From the NCBI RefSeq assembly GCF_000211855.2, contig NC_015638.1:248001-312000 (forward strand): DNA of 64,000 nucleotides, read 5' to 3'. Each line of letters starts with the position of its first letter. The first letter of the stretch is position 1. The DNA is from Lacinutrix sp. 5H-3-7-4. Lineage in GTDB: Bacteria; Bacteroidota; Bacteroidia; Flavobacteriales; Flavobacteriaceae. The translations under genes were made by a program, and so were the position numbers. The notes below the pieces were generated by a model. That model was not told the DNA's origin, ran no database searches, and was given only the letters and a program-made list of their open reading frames with translations. Of the stretch, positions 19,301 to 27,372 are shown piece by piece.

Positions 19301-21164
19301 AGATGCGTCATGCTTTGGCATTTCTACTTTCAATATTGAAGTTGGATCAGAACCAATATATACTGCGCCTCAAGATGTTTTTGTTTGTGATGACATTTCA
19401 AATGATGGTTTTGAAACTTTCGATTTAAACGAAATTACAAACACCATAACTCAAGACAGTCCAGAAACGCTAAGCGTATCATATTACTTATCTCAAAATG
19501 ATGCCAATAACGAAGTAAATGCAATACCACAAAACTTTACTACAACCGAAAATCCTCAAGCCATATTTATAGTTGTAGATAATGGTACTTATTGTAAAGG
19601 GTTAAACAGTTTTGAGTTTAATGTTATACAAGTTCCACAAGTAAATTTAGCATCAGATTTAGTTATCTGTGACTCTAATACAGATGGCTTTGCTACTTTC
19701 GATTTAACAGTTGCAGAAATTGAAGTTTTAGCAGTAAGACAAGACAATATTTCTATTGCTTACTACGAAAACGAAACAGATTTAGAGAACAATACCAACC
19801 CAATTTCAACGCCAGAAAATTATACAAACACAGCTAATCCACAAACTGTATATATAGAAATTACTAATACTGTTTCAAATTGTGAAGTTTCGGTTCCTAT
19901 AGAGTTAATAGTTAATCTACCACCAGAAATAAACAATATTGGTACTTTTAATATCTGCGAAACGACTAATAATAGTTTTAATTTAACCCAAACCATAGAA
20001 CCGTTAATAGGCAATCAAGATGCCTTAATTAATTTTTATATATCTCAAAATGAGGCAGAACAAAACCAAAACCCATTAAATACAGATTATACGTATTCAA
20101 CAAATAGCGATATTATATACGCCAGAGCAGAATTTGCTAATAATGGTTGTTATAATATTATGCCTTTTACATTAAATGTTTATACTAATCCAGTTGCTAA
20201 TACCTTAAGTGATTTAGAAGCTTGTGATGATGATTTTGACAGTTTTCTATTTTTTGATATCTCACAACAAACACCAATTGTACTTGGCTCTCAAAATCCA
20301 AATGATTTTTCAGTAACTTATTTTACTACAGAAAATGATGCTATTAACAATACTAATACAATACAAGATTTAAATTATGAAGCTGAAGATGGAGAAGAAA
20401 TTTTTGTAAAAGTTGAAAACAATACAACCAGTTGCTATGATATAACTAGTTTTTCAATTTATGTAAAACGCAAACCTATAGTAGAAATAACAGATCAGGT
20501 ATTATGTTTAGATAATTTACCGCTTACTGTAACTGCAGAAACATTTGTTGATACAGACACTTACCTTTGGTCTACGGGAGAAACAGATGCTACTATAGAT
20601 ATAAGTACAATAGGAGACTATAGCGTTACTGTAACATCACAATACGGTTGCAGCACGACCTCAAATTTTTCTGTAATAGAATCTGAAGCTGCAGTAATAG
20701 AATTTACAGAAAGTATAGACTTTGGTAACCCAAATAATTTAACAGTAACTGTTTCTGGAATTGGTGAATATCTATACCAATTTGACGATGAACAACCTCA
20801 AGAATCTAACTTTTTTAGTAATGTGCCTATTGGGCCGCATACCATTACAGTTATAGATTTAAATGGCTGTAATAGCACCACCAAAGAAATTGTAATTATA
20901 GATGCACCTCAATATTTCACACCAAATGGAGATAACATTAACGAAGAGTGGCATATTACCGGTGTAGAATTACTTGAAGGTACAGTAGTTAATATTTACA
21001 GTAGATACGGTAAAATTTTAAGCACATTAAACCACAATTCTAGAGGATGGAATGGTAATTATAATGGTAACCCAATGCCTGCTACAGATTATTGGTTTGT
21101 TGCAGATGTTAAAAAAGGAGCAATAGCTTTTCAAGTTAAAGGTCATTTTGCCTTAAAGCGTTAA
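16344..21164 (+). CDS. Giant secreted T9SS type B protein with choice-of-anchor L domain and 11 repeat modules
   Basis: A protein of 1606 residues. The N-terminus (about 1-27) is a signal peptide with a charged start and hydrophobic core ending LNAQQ. Residues about 30-275 form a choice-of-anchor L domain (ENGIVLSSGNVNSAG, NWQSDPDLE, FNYILASEEY, ADQTDRNFDSAVFIE). After an Ig-like segment come eleven copies of the C-D/E...D-G-F...F-D-L / NPQTIYVRV...GC module, then CLDNLPLTVTAE Ig-like sequence and the SprB-type sorting domain (YFTPNGDNINEEW ... HFALKR). It is a tandem paralogue of the next gene, which has the same ends but only two modules. Probably a surface adhesin. Confidence 0.88.
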   Translation: MEKSSKKTVNHVTLVMLFINLLTLNAQQITVDSNQSAQELIENNLVQGCVQVSNISSPINGSINGFSSFGYFERANSNFPFENGIVLSSGNVNSAGNMQNTSALNEGNDNWQSDPDLETALGINNTLNATSIQFSFTSSSSTIQFNYILASEEYFADYPCNYSDGFAFLIRETGSGNPYQNIAIVPGTSIPVNTSTIHDEIVGFCPAENESYFEGYNIGDTNFNGRTTVMSASANITPNTQYDIKLIIADQTDRNFDSAVFIEGNSFTDSVDLGPDFSTCDASAILNANTNNPQAVYNWYQDNVLISGENSSSINVNTSATYTVEITVPLNNTTCTFDDTISVTLNSIQTIESLSDFELCDDISGDGTENFDLTQKNPELLALLPNSNYNISYHDSQQNAIDNTNAFTNINNTANPQTIYIRAEDTSSGCVYMSQVTLVVNTIPQITDPQDAEICSNSDGSIALTSFNNEITNGDTNYSVTYHYSQTDADSGSNPIDSPYTPTNTTEQLFIRVVNVNTGCLAFTDIIINTYNAPNINNSTQQINACEQDDDGFETFDLESVLSDVLQGETGVTTTFHTSIEDAQSGDNPINNPTDYQNTIPEFQVVYIRITNNNNSCFEIVPIELHTNILETGTNIRDFASCDVAPDDNIGEFDLANITVVIANGLPDITITYYETEDDLTNNTNAIDTSNLYSVENEQTLYILIEDADCSNTSEILLYILPSVTILNDAPVTYCDTDPDGFTSIQLSSFNELMGQGIPNAAVTYYETQTDAENYQNQLPEFYNNTTNPITVFVRVIGEGGCHDIKPLEIQVLPAPNTNLPTDFLICDDDQDGASVIDLTSKNNEITNDSNVTITYYESENDANSSSNEILNTTNYSTQTTTVFAKVENNTSGCYAIVPVSVIINTLPVFTSIPDFIICETDGNQTADFIFSNHDAAVLNGQTGKQVLYFETQNDAANRTNVIDKNAVYNNTSQTQVMHVRVENVTDASCFGISTFNIEVGSEPIYTAPQDVFVCDDISNDGFETFDLNEITNTITQDSPETLSVSYYLSQNDANNEVNAIPQNFTTTENPQAIFIVVDNGTYCKGLNSFEFNVIQVPQVNLASDLVICDSNTDGFATFDLTVAEIEVLAVRQDNISIAYYENETDLENNTNPISTPENYTNTANPQTVYIEITNTVSNCEVSVPIELIVNLPPEINNIGTFNICETTNNSFNLTQTIEPLIGNQDALINFYISQNEAEQNQNPLNTDYTYSTNSDIIYARAEFANNGCYNIMPFTLNVYTNPVANTLSDLEACDDDFDSFLFFDISQQTPIVLGSQNPNDFSVTYFTTENDAINNTNTIQDLNYEAEDGEEIFVKVENNTTSCYDITSFSIYVKRKPIVEITDQVLCLDNLPLTVTAETFVDTDTYLWSTGETDATIDISTIGDYSVTVTSQYGCSTTSNFSVIESEAAVIEFTESIDFGNPNNLTVTVSGIGEYLYQFDDEQPQESNFFSNVPIGPHTITVIDLNGCNSTTKEIVIIDAPQYFTPNGDNINEEWHITGVELLEGTVVNIYSRYGKILSTLNHNSRGWNGNYNGNPMPATDYWFVADVKKGAIAFQVKGHFALKR

Positions 21165-21212
21165 GCATAGCACTTTAGCATAACTTTTAGATAATTTTTT
21201 TTTAGAGTTACT

Positions 21213-21220
21213 TATCTTTG
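21213..21220 (+). promoter_or_regulatory. -7 box for the 779-residue T9SS gene
   Basis: Exact TAnnTTTG match (TATCTTTG) 18 nt before the ATG at 21238. It supports that ATG rather than the in-frame TTG at 21229, which would lie at or just after the expected transcription start. Confidence 0.55.
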
Positions 21221-21237
21221 CAAAATAATTGCGATTG

Positions 21238-23577
21238 ATGAAAAATTCCCTTTTTATAATTCTATTTTTTTATGTCTTGTTTGCAAGTTCACAAAACATA
21301 ACTGTAGATAGCCAAACCTATACACCTCAACAACTTGTAGAGGATATTTTAATAGATAGTGATTGTATTTCTAACGTACAAGTTACAAATACAGTTGGTG
21401 GCGATTTTAATAATACAGACCAAAGTTATGGCTATTTTGATGCTACAGGCACAACATTTCCTTTTCAATCTGGAATTGTATTAAGCACAGGTAGATTAAA
21501 TAACGTACCTGGACCTAATAATTCTTTAAGTGATGACGATGCTCCAAACTGGCAAGGCGATCAAGATTTAGAAATAGCTTTACAAGAATCTAATACATTA
21601 AATGCTACTATAATAGAATTTGATTTCACATCTGTAGCAAACCAAATTAGTTTCCGTTATATTTTTGCTTCAGAAGAATACCAAGAAGGAAATTCTAGTA
21701 CTTGCCAATATTCAGATTTATTTGGTTTTTTAATTAAACCTGCTAGTGCTCCTACTTCAGATTATGAAAACATTGCCTTAGTTCCTAATACACAAACTCC
21801 TGTTAAAGTAACTACTGTACATCCAGAAATTCCAGGAAGTTGTGATGCTATTAACGAAATATATTTCGATACATTTAATGATAATGTCTCTCCTATAAAT
21901 TTTAATGGTCAAACAGCTGTACTTACTGCAACCGCACAAACAGTTCCTAACCAAAGTTACCATGTAAAGCTAGTAATTGCAGATGAGCAAAATTACCGTT
22001 ATGATTCTGCTGTATTTTTAGAAGCAGGAAGTTTTGAACTAAGTACAAATTTAGGTACAGACAGACTTTTAGCAACAAATAATCCGCTTTGTGGTAACGA
22101 AACATTAGAATTAAACGCAACTCAAGTAAATGCAACCAGTTACCAATGGTTTCAAGATGGCAATATATTATTAACAGAAACAAACCCTACTTATACAATA
22201 ACAGAATCTGGAACGTATAGTGTAGAAGTTAGCGTAAATAATACTTGCGTGTCTTTTGGTGAAATTGTTGCAGAATATGCTACGCCACCAAATGTAGCAA
22301 ACACTACTTTATTTGAGTGTGACTTTAATCAAGATGGCTTTACAACATATAATTTATATAATGCTGCAGATACAGTAACTATGAATGATCCAAATATTGG
22401 AATCACCGATTTTTATCTAAGTATTACCGATGCCGAAATGCAAACTAATGCTATTACAAATGCTACAAGTTTTAATAATACTAGTATAATGCAAACCGTT
22501 TATGCTTCTGTAATAAACCAAAATACAAATTGTACAGCTATAGCTGAAGTTATTTTAGATATTTCAACCAACACAATAACTTTAGAACCTTTTGATACTT
22601 GTGACGATGGAATTGTTGATGGTTTTACCAGTTTCGATTTAGATGAATTAAGGTTACAAATTCAACCTAATGTTCCTGCAAATGCTACCATAACATTTTA
22701 TACAACTATTGAAGATGCTTTTGCTGAAACAAATAGCATTAATGGAAACTTTGAAAACACAATACAAGATACTCAAGATATATTTGTAAAAGTTATTACA
22801 GATACTAACCAGTGTTATGCGGTTTCTAATATTACATTAAATGTACTTTTTACTCCACAGTTACTGCCAGACGAATCGGTTTTATACTGTTTAAACAGCT
22901 TTCCTGAAACCATTACTTTAAATGGAGGTATTACTAACGATTTACCTAACAATCACTATTACCAATGGTTGCTAAATGGTGTAGACACTGTTGTTAACAC
23001 TAGCTTTATAGAAGTTAATGAACTAGGTGTTTATACTGTAATTGTTACAGACCCAAACGGCTGCTCTAACTCAAGAGAAATTACTGTTGTTCCTTCTAGC
23101 GAACCTATTATTGAAGATGTTGTTTTTACAGAATTAACATCAAACAATACAGCAACTGTAATAGTTTCTGGAGATGCTACATATGAATATGCTATAGATG
23201 ATGAATTTGGTTTTTATCAAAACAGTAATACGTTTTCAAATTTAGAACCTGGCTTGCATACTATTTATGTTCGTGATGTAACTAATTGTGGTGAAGCTTC
23301 TATTAGTTTTTCAATTTTAGGCTTCCCTCAATATTTTACACCAAATGGAGATACAGTAAACGAAACCTGGAAACCTATTGGTGTAAACAACGACTTTAAT
23401 ACCAATTTAAATATTTTAATCTTTAATCGTTATGGTAAATTACTAGCTAACGTAAACCCTATTATTGGCTGGAATGGAACTTTTAATGGTTTAAATCTAC
23501 CTAGTGATGACTATTGGTATGTAATAAATCACCCTAATGGTAATCAATACAAAGGCCATTTTGCGCTAGTTCGTTAA
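21238..23577 (+). CDS. Secreted T9SS type B protein with choice-of-anchor L domain and 2 repeat modules
   Basis: A protein of about 779 residues from the ATG; an in-frame TTG lies three codons upstream. The signal peptide (MKNSLFIILFFYVLFASSQ) is followed by a choice-of-anchor L domain (QSGIVLSTGRLNNVPG, NWQGDQDLE, FRYIFASEEYQ, DEQNYRYDSAVFLE). Then come an Ig-like part, two CD...DGF modules, a second Ig-like stretch starting YCLNSFPETITL and a type B sorting domain (YFTPNGDTVNETW ... HFALVR). It is closest to the 1606-residue neighbour in domain order, suggesting tandem duplication followed by module gain or loss. Expected on the cell surface via T9SS. Confidence 0.87.
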   Translation: MKNSLFIILFFYVLFASSQNITVDSQTYTPQQLVEDILIDSDCISNVQVTNTVGGDFNNTDQSYGYFDATGTTFPFQSGIVLSTGRLNNVPGPNNSLSDDDAPNWQGDQDLEIALQESNTLNATIIEFDFTSVANQISFRYIFASEEYQEGNSSTCQYSDLFGFLIKPASAPTSDYENIALVPNTQTPVKVTTVHPEIPGSCDAINEIYFDTFNDNVSPINFNGQTAVLTATAQTVPNQSYHVKLVIADEQNYRYDSAVFLEAGSFELSTNLGTDRLLATNNPLCGNETLELNATQVNATSYQWFQDGNILLTETNPTYTITESGTYSVEVSVNNTCVSFGEIVAEYATPPNVANTTLFECDFNQDGFTTYNLYNAADTVTMNDPNIGITDFYLSITDAEMQTNAITNATSFNNTSIMQTVYASVINQNTNCTAIAEVILDISTNTITLEPFDTCDDGIVDGFTSFDLDELRLQIQPNVPANATITFYTTIEDAFAETNSINGNFENTIQDTQDIFVKVITDTNQCYAVSNITLNVLFTPQLLPDESVLYCLNSFPETITLNGGITNDLPNNHYYQWLLNGVDTVVNTSFIEVNELGVYTVIVTDPNGCSNSREITVVPSSEPIIEDVVFTELTSNNTATVIVSGDATYEYAIDDEFGFYQNSNTFSNLEPGLHTIYVRDVTNCGEASISFSILGFPQYFTPNGDTVNETWKPIGVNNDFNTNLNILIFNRYGKLLANVNPIIGWNGTFNGLNLPSDDYWYVINHPNGNQYKGHFALVR

Positions 23578-23664
23578 ATACTAACTAACTTTATAATAAA
23601 AATTAAACTAAAAGAGGCAAAATGCTTTAACCTTCCTTTAAATAAATAACTGCTTAATATTCTG

Positions 23665-23672
23665 TAATTTTG
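23665..23672 (+). promoter_or_regulatory. -7 box for uvrB
   Basis: TAATTTTG directly before the uvrB start, implying a very short leader of a few nucleotides. Confidence 0.45.
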
Positions 23673-23676
23673 CAGT

Positions 23677-25680
23677 ATGAAATTCAAAATACAATCAGAG
23701 TTTAGTCCAACTGGTGATCAGCCAGCTGCAATAAAGCAATTGGTAGACGGTATAAATGCCAACGAGAAATACCAAACTTTGCTTGGTGTTACAGGTTCTG
23801 GAAAAACATTTACTGTTGCTAAGTTTGTAGAAAGTGTAAAAAAACCAACCTTAGTCTTGGCCCATAACAAAACGCTTGCAGCTCAATTATATAGTGAGTT
23901 TAAACAATTTTTTCCAGAAAATGCTGTTGAGTATTTTGTATCTTATTATGATTATTATCAACCTGAAGCTTACATACCAACATCTGGTGTTTATATAGAA
24001 AAAGATTTATCTATTAACGAAGAGATTGAGAAAATGCGTTTAAGTACAACGTCTTCCCTGCTTTCTGGTAGGCGTGATGTTTTAGTTGTTGCTTCAGTCT
24101 CATGCTTATATGGTATTGGTAATCCTATAGAATTTCAAAAAAATGTAATTACTATAAAACGTGATCAGGAAATTTCACGTACAAAGCTTTTACATCAATT
24201 AGTACAAAGTTTATATTCTCGTACCGAAGCTGATTTTAAACATGGTAATTTTAGAATAAAAGGTGATACTGTAGATATCTTTCCTAGTTATGCAGACGAT
24301 GCTTTTAGAGTACATTTTTTTGGAGATGAAATTGAAATGATTGAGCAATTTAATATTCAAACCAATGAAGTTATTGATGAGTATGACCGCTTAAACATAT
24401 ATCCTGCAAACATGTTTGTAACATCACCAGATGTTTTGCAAGGCGCTATTAAAGAAATTCAAGATGATTTAGTTAAGCAACACGATTATTTTAAAGACAT
24501 AGGCAAACACCTTGAGGCCAAACGTTTAAAGGAACGCACAGAGTTTGATTTAGAAATGATTAGAGAACTTGGCTATTGCTCTGGTATCGAAAATTATTCA
24601 AGATATTTAGATGGTAGATTACCCGGTACAAGACCCTTTTGTTTATTAGATTATTTTCCGGACGATTATTTAATGGTTGTAGACGAAAGTCACGTAACAG
24701 TGTCTCAAGTACACGCCATGTACGGTGGTGATAGAAGCAGAAAAGAAAATTTAGTAGAATATGGCTTTAGATTACCTGCTGCAATGGACAACAGGCCATT
24801 AAAGTTTGAGGAATTTGAAGCTTTACAAAATCAAGTCCTTTATGTTAGTGCTACGCCAGCAGATTATGAGCTTCAAAAAACAGATGGTGTTTATGTTGAA
24901 CAGGTTATTAGGCCAACAGGATTATTAGATCCTATTATTGAAGTAAGACCTAGTTTAAACCAAATTGATGATTTAATTGAAGAAATACAGGTACGTGTAG
25001 AAAAAGATGAACGTACTTTAGTTACTACTTTAACCAAAAGAATGGCTGAAGAATTAACCAAATATTTAAGCCGTATAGATATTCGTGTACGCTATATACA
25101 TAGTGATGTAGACACTTTAGAGCGTGTTGAAATTATGCAAGATTTACGTAAAGGTATTTTTGATGTATTAGTTGGTGTTAACCTTTTACGTGAAGGTTTA
25201 GATTTACCAGAAGTTTCTTTAGTTGCAATTCTAGATGCAGATAAAGAAGGTTTTTTACGCTCTAATCGTTCGTTAACACAAACTGTTGGTCGTGCAGCCA
25301 GACACTTAAATGGTAAAGCTATTATGTATGCAGATAAAATTACTAAAAGCATGCAATCAACCATTGATGAAACCGAATATAGGCGTGCTAAACAAATAAA
25401 GTACAATACAGATAATAACCTTACTCCTAAAGCGCTTAATAAAAGTTTAGACAATGTTTTATCTAAAAACTCTGTAAGTACTTATAGTTACGAATTAGAA
25501 GCTGCACGAGCTGCAGAACCTGAAAGCGAATACTTAACTAAAGCAGAATTAGAAAAGAAAATTAGAGAAAAAAGAAAACTAATGGAAAAAGCTGCAAAAG
25601 CTTTAGACTTTATTATCGCAGCTCAATTACGTGACGAAATAAAAGTATACCAAGGAAAATTAGAAGAATTAAAAGCTTAA
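23677..25680 (+). CDS. uvrB: Excinuclease ABC subunit UvrB
   Basis: A protein of 667 residues, the usual UvrB length. Walker A is GVTGSGKT (37-44), the beta-hairpin damage-wedge region contains VSYYDYYQPEAYIP, the helicase DExx box is VVDESH, and motif VI is QTVGRAARHLNG. The UVR domain at the C-terminus (LEKKIREKRKLMEKAAKALDFIIAAQLRDEI) contacts UvrA and UvrC. It is the damage-verifying helicase-like subunit of nucleotide excision repair. A SRPBCC gene follows after 2 nt. uvrA and uvrC are not in the window. Confidence 0.98.
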   Translation: MKFKIQSEFSPTGDQPAAIKQLVDGINANEKYQTLLGVTGSGKTFTVAKFVESVKKPTLVLAHNKTLAAQLYSEFKQFFPENAVEYFVSYYDYYQPEAYIPTSGVYIEKDLSINEEIEKMRLSTTSSLLSGRRDVLVVASVSCLYGIGNPIEFQKNVITIKRDQEISRTKLLHQLVQSLYSRTEADFKHGNFRIKGDTVDIFPSYADDAFRVHFFGDEIEMIEQFNIQTNEVIDEYDRLNIYPANMFVTSPDVLQGAIKEIQDDLVKQHDYFKDIGKHLEAKRLKERTEFDLEMIRELGYCSGIENYSRYLDGRLPGTRPFCLLDYFPDDYLMVVDESHVTVSQVHAMYGGDRSRKENLVEYGFRLPAAMDNRPLKFEEFEALQNQVLYVSATPADYELQKTDGVYVEQVIRPTGLLDPIIEVRPSLNQIDDLIEEIQVRVEKDERTLVTTLTKRMAEELTKYLSRIDIRVRYIHSDVDTLERVEIMQDLRKGIFDVLVGVNLLREGLDLPEVSLVAILDADKEGFLRSNRSLTQTVGRAARHLNGKAIMYADKITKSMQSTIDETEYRRAKQIKYNTDNNLTPKALNKSLDNVLSKNSVSTYSYELEAARAAEPESEYLTKAELEKKIREKRKLMEKAAKALDFIIAAQLRDEIKVYQGKLEELKA

Positions 25681-25682
25681 AT

Positions 25683-26117
25683 ATGGCGTTAAAAAATGTA
25701 CCAATTGTAGTTAAACAAGAATGTAATACTACAGTAGAAAAACTATGGGAGGCAATTACAAATCCAGAGTTAATGCGCCAGTGGTATTTTAATAACATTC
25801 CAGATTTTAAAGCCAAGGTTGGATTTTCAACAAAATTTATAGTAAAAACCAATACTCGAGTTTTTCCGCATATATGGAAAGTAACAGAAGTTGTACCTTT
25901 AAAAAAGTTAAGTTATAACTGGAACTTTGAAGGCTATAAAGGCAGCTCTATTTCTACTTTTGAAATACATAGTATCAATAACAAACCAGTTTTAACACTT
26001 ACCGCTATAGTTCTTGATAAGTTTCCAGAAGATATTCCAGAATTTAAAAGAGAAAGTGGATTATCGGGATGGAATTATTTAATAAAAGAAAGCCTAGTTG
26101 CGTTTTTAAAAAAGTAA
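25683..26117 (+). CDS. SRPBCC (AHSA1/START-like) domain protein
   Basis: A 144-residue protein with the SRPBCC start VKQECNTTVEKLWEAITNPELMRQWYF, the strand FPHIWKVTEVVPLKKLSYNWNFEGY, and the closing helix LSGWNYLIKESLVAFLKK. Such proteins hold a hydrophobic ligand pocket; ligand and role are unknown. It begins 2 nt after the uvrB stop, so it is surely cotranscribed with uvrB, but I know no functional link to DNA repair. Confidence 0.85.
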   Translation: MALKNVPIVVKQECNTTVEKLWEAITNPELMRQWYFNNIPDFKAKVGFSTKFIVKTNTRVFPHIWKVTEVVPLKKLSYNWNFEGYKGSSISTFEIHSINNKPVLTLTAIVLDKFPEDIPEFKRESGLSGWNYLIKESLVAFLKK

Positions 26118-26124
26118 ATATTAC

Positions 26125-26538
26125 TTAATTATATTGTACTTTAAATATATCAATAAGTACTTCTGCTGGAACCATCATATCTGGAAAACCTTCCATTAAA
26201 TACAGTACGCGTGTTATAGACTCATGGTTTAAGCCCATTCTAAGGCCATAATTATAAAGTTTAGCAACTTCTTCTTGAGTGCGTTCTTGGTCTATATGCA
26301 TTAATAAAACCAAACGGTGAAATTGCACAATACGCTCACTGTGAGATTTTAAATGTATAGAATTTATAGGATGTTCTATTAAATAATCAAAATCCTCTCT
26401 TGAAATTTCGAGTTGTTTTGCGACACCTAATAGAAAATTGTATTCTATTGTCTTTAATTCGGTATCCGATTTAGCAAAAGCAATCATTTCTGATAACAAG
26501 CTTAATTTTTCGACTCTATTAGGCATTACATGTAGCAT
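26125..26538 (-). CDS. TerB-like (tellurite resistance B domain) protein
   Basis: Mostly helical protein with an acidic TerB-type pattern (VEKLSLLSEMIAFAKSDTELKTIEYNFLLGVAKQLEIS, then LLMHIDQERTQEE). I take ATG 26538 (about 137 residues) because the domain begins right after it. The frame stays open to an ATG at 26613, whose extra N-terminal residues look unlike the family. TerB-like domains bind divalent metal in known cases; a role here is unknown. It converges on the uvrB-SRPBCC unit with only 7 nt between the stops and no visible terminator hairpin. Confidence 0.65.
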   Translation of the reverse strand: MLHVMPNRVEKLSLLSEMIAFAKSDTELKTIEYNFLLGVAKQLEISREDFDYLIEHPINSIHLKSHSERIVQFHRLVLLMHIDQERTQEEVAKLYNYGLRMGLNHESITRVLYLMEGFPDMMVPAEVLIDIFKVQYN

Positions 26539-26613
26539 TAAATTATACTTTATAAAGTTATGAATAATTAGTAATTTATAATCGTTGAAAGTGCGTAGCT
26601 TATCGAAAAACAA

Positions 26614-27017
26614 GTCGTTTTACATCGGTTTTTGTATTAATTTAGTCCGATTTTTAAAAAGTTAAACTTTTAATAATCAATTTATTTGTTGATTTTCAAT
26701 AGAATTTAAACCAACAAAAAACAAAACACAAAATACTGATAAACAATAAGTTGAAACAAGTGCCGTTCATTTTTATATAAGTGTTTATATTATGGCAGTA
26801 GTTAATTTTTTATTATTTAATTATTAAATATTACAAAACGCAGATTTTAAAAATAAACAGAGAAAAGTTACTCAATTTTACATTTAAATTCTATAAAAAG
26901 ATTATAACTAAGAAAATGAATAATATTTGAGATAATTAATTTATTTTTGATGCTTATTAGAGAATTTTCTTTTTTATTGACAAAGCGTAATTTTTACGAG
27001 TTGTTAAATTTCAAATT
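26614..27017. other. AT-rich intergenic stretch, little visible
   Basis: About 400 nt without a convincing gene. The only thing I can support is a -7 box before the DUF1456 gene (TATTTTTG, 26942-26949, 69 nt upstream of the ATG). A weak AATCAA/TTGATT hairpin near 26680-26700 is not distinctive. No tRNA, repeat or short ORF with a plausible product was found. Confidence 0.5.
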
Positions 27018-27341
27018 ATGACAAACAACGATATATTTAAAAAACTAAGAGTCGCTCACAAACTTCGTGATGATGATATTATTAAAATTTTAATGTTAGT
27101 AGATTTTAGGGTTACTAAAAGTGAGCTTAGTGCTTTTTTTAGACGAGAAGATCACCCTAATTATGTAGAATGTGGCGATCAAATATTAAGAAACTTTTTA
27201 AATGGTTTAATTATTCATCTTCGCGGTCCAATGCCAAAAAAGGAAGATAAGCCAAAAGCAGTAAAAACTGACAATAAGAAAAGGTTTGATAATAAAAAGA
27301 ATTTTAATAAACCTAGAGATAAAAAAAAGAGCAACGATTAA
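27018..27341 (+). CDS. DUF1456 family protein (YehS-like)
   Basis: A 107-residue protein with one DUF1456 unit (NNDIFKKLRVAHKLRDDDIIKILMLVDFRVTKSELSAFFRREDHPNY). Enterobacterial YehS has two such units, so this is the shorter single-unit form. The unit ends near residue 75 and is followed by a Lys/Asn-rich basic tail of about 30 residues that may bind nucleic acid. Function unknown. The stop codon is inside the terminator hairpin. Confidence 0.8.
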   Translation: MTNNDIFKKLRVAHKLRDDDIIKILMLVDFRVTKSELSAFFRREDHPNYVECGDQILRNFLNGLIIHLRGPMPKKEDKPKAVKTDNKKRFDNKKNFNKPRDKKKSND

Positions 27342-27358
27342 GTTGCTCTTTTTTTTAT
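27325..27358. terminator. Bidirectional terminator between DUF1456 gene and sucC
   Basis: Stem GAGCAAC / GTTGCTC extended by A-T pairs, flanked by an A run on the left and a T run on the right, so it can act on both strands. It overlaps the DUF1456 stop codon and lies 15 nt past the sucC stop. Confidence 0.88.
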
Positions 27359-27372
27359 ATAAATATTTTAGC

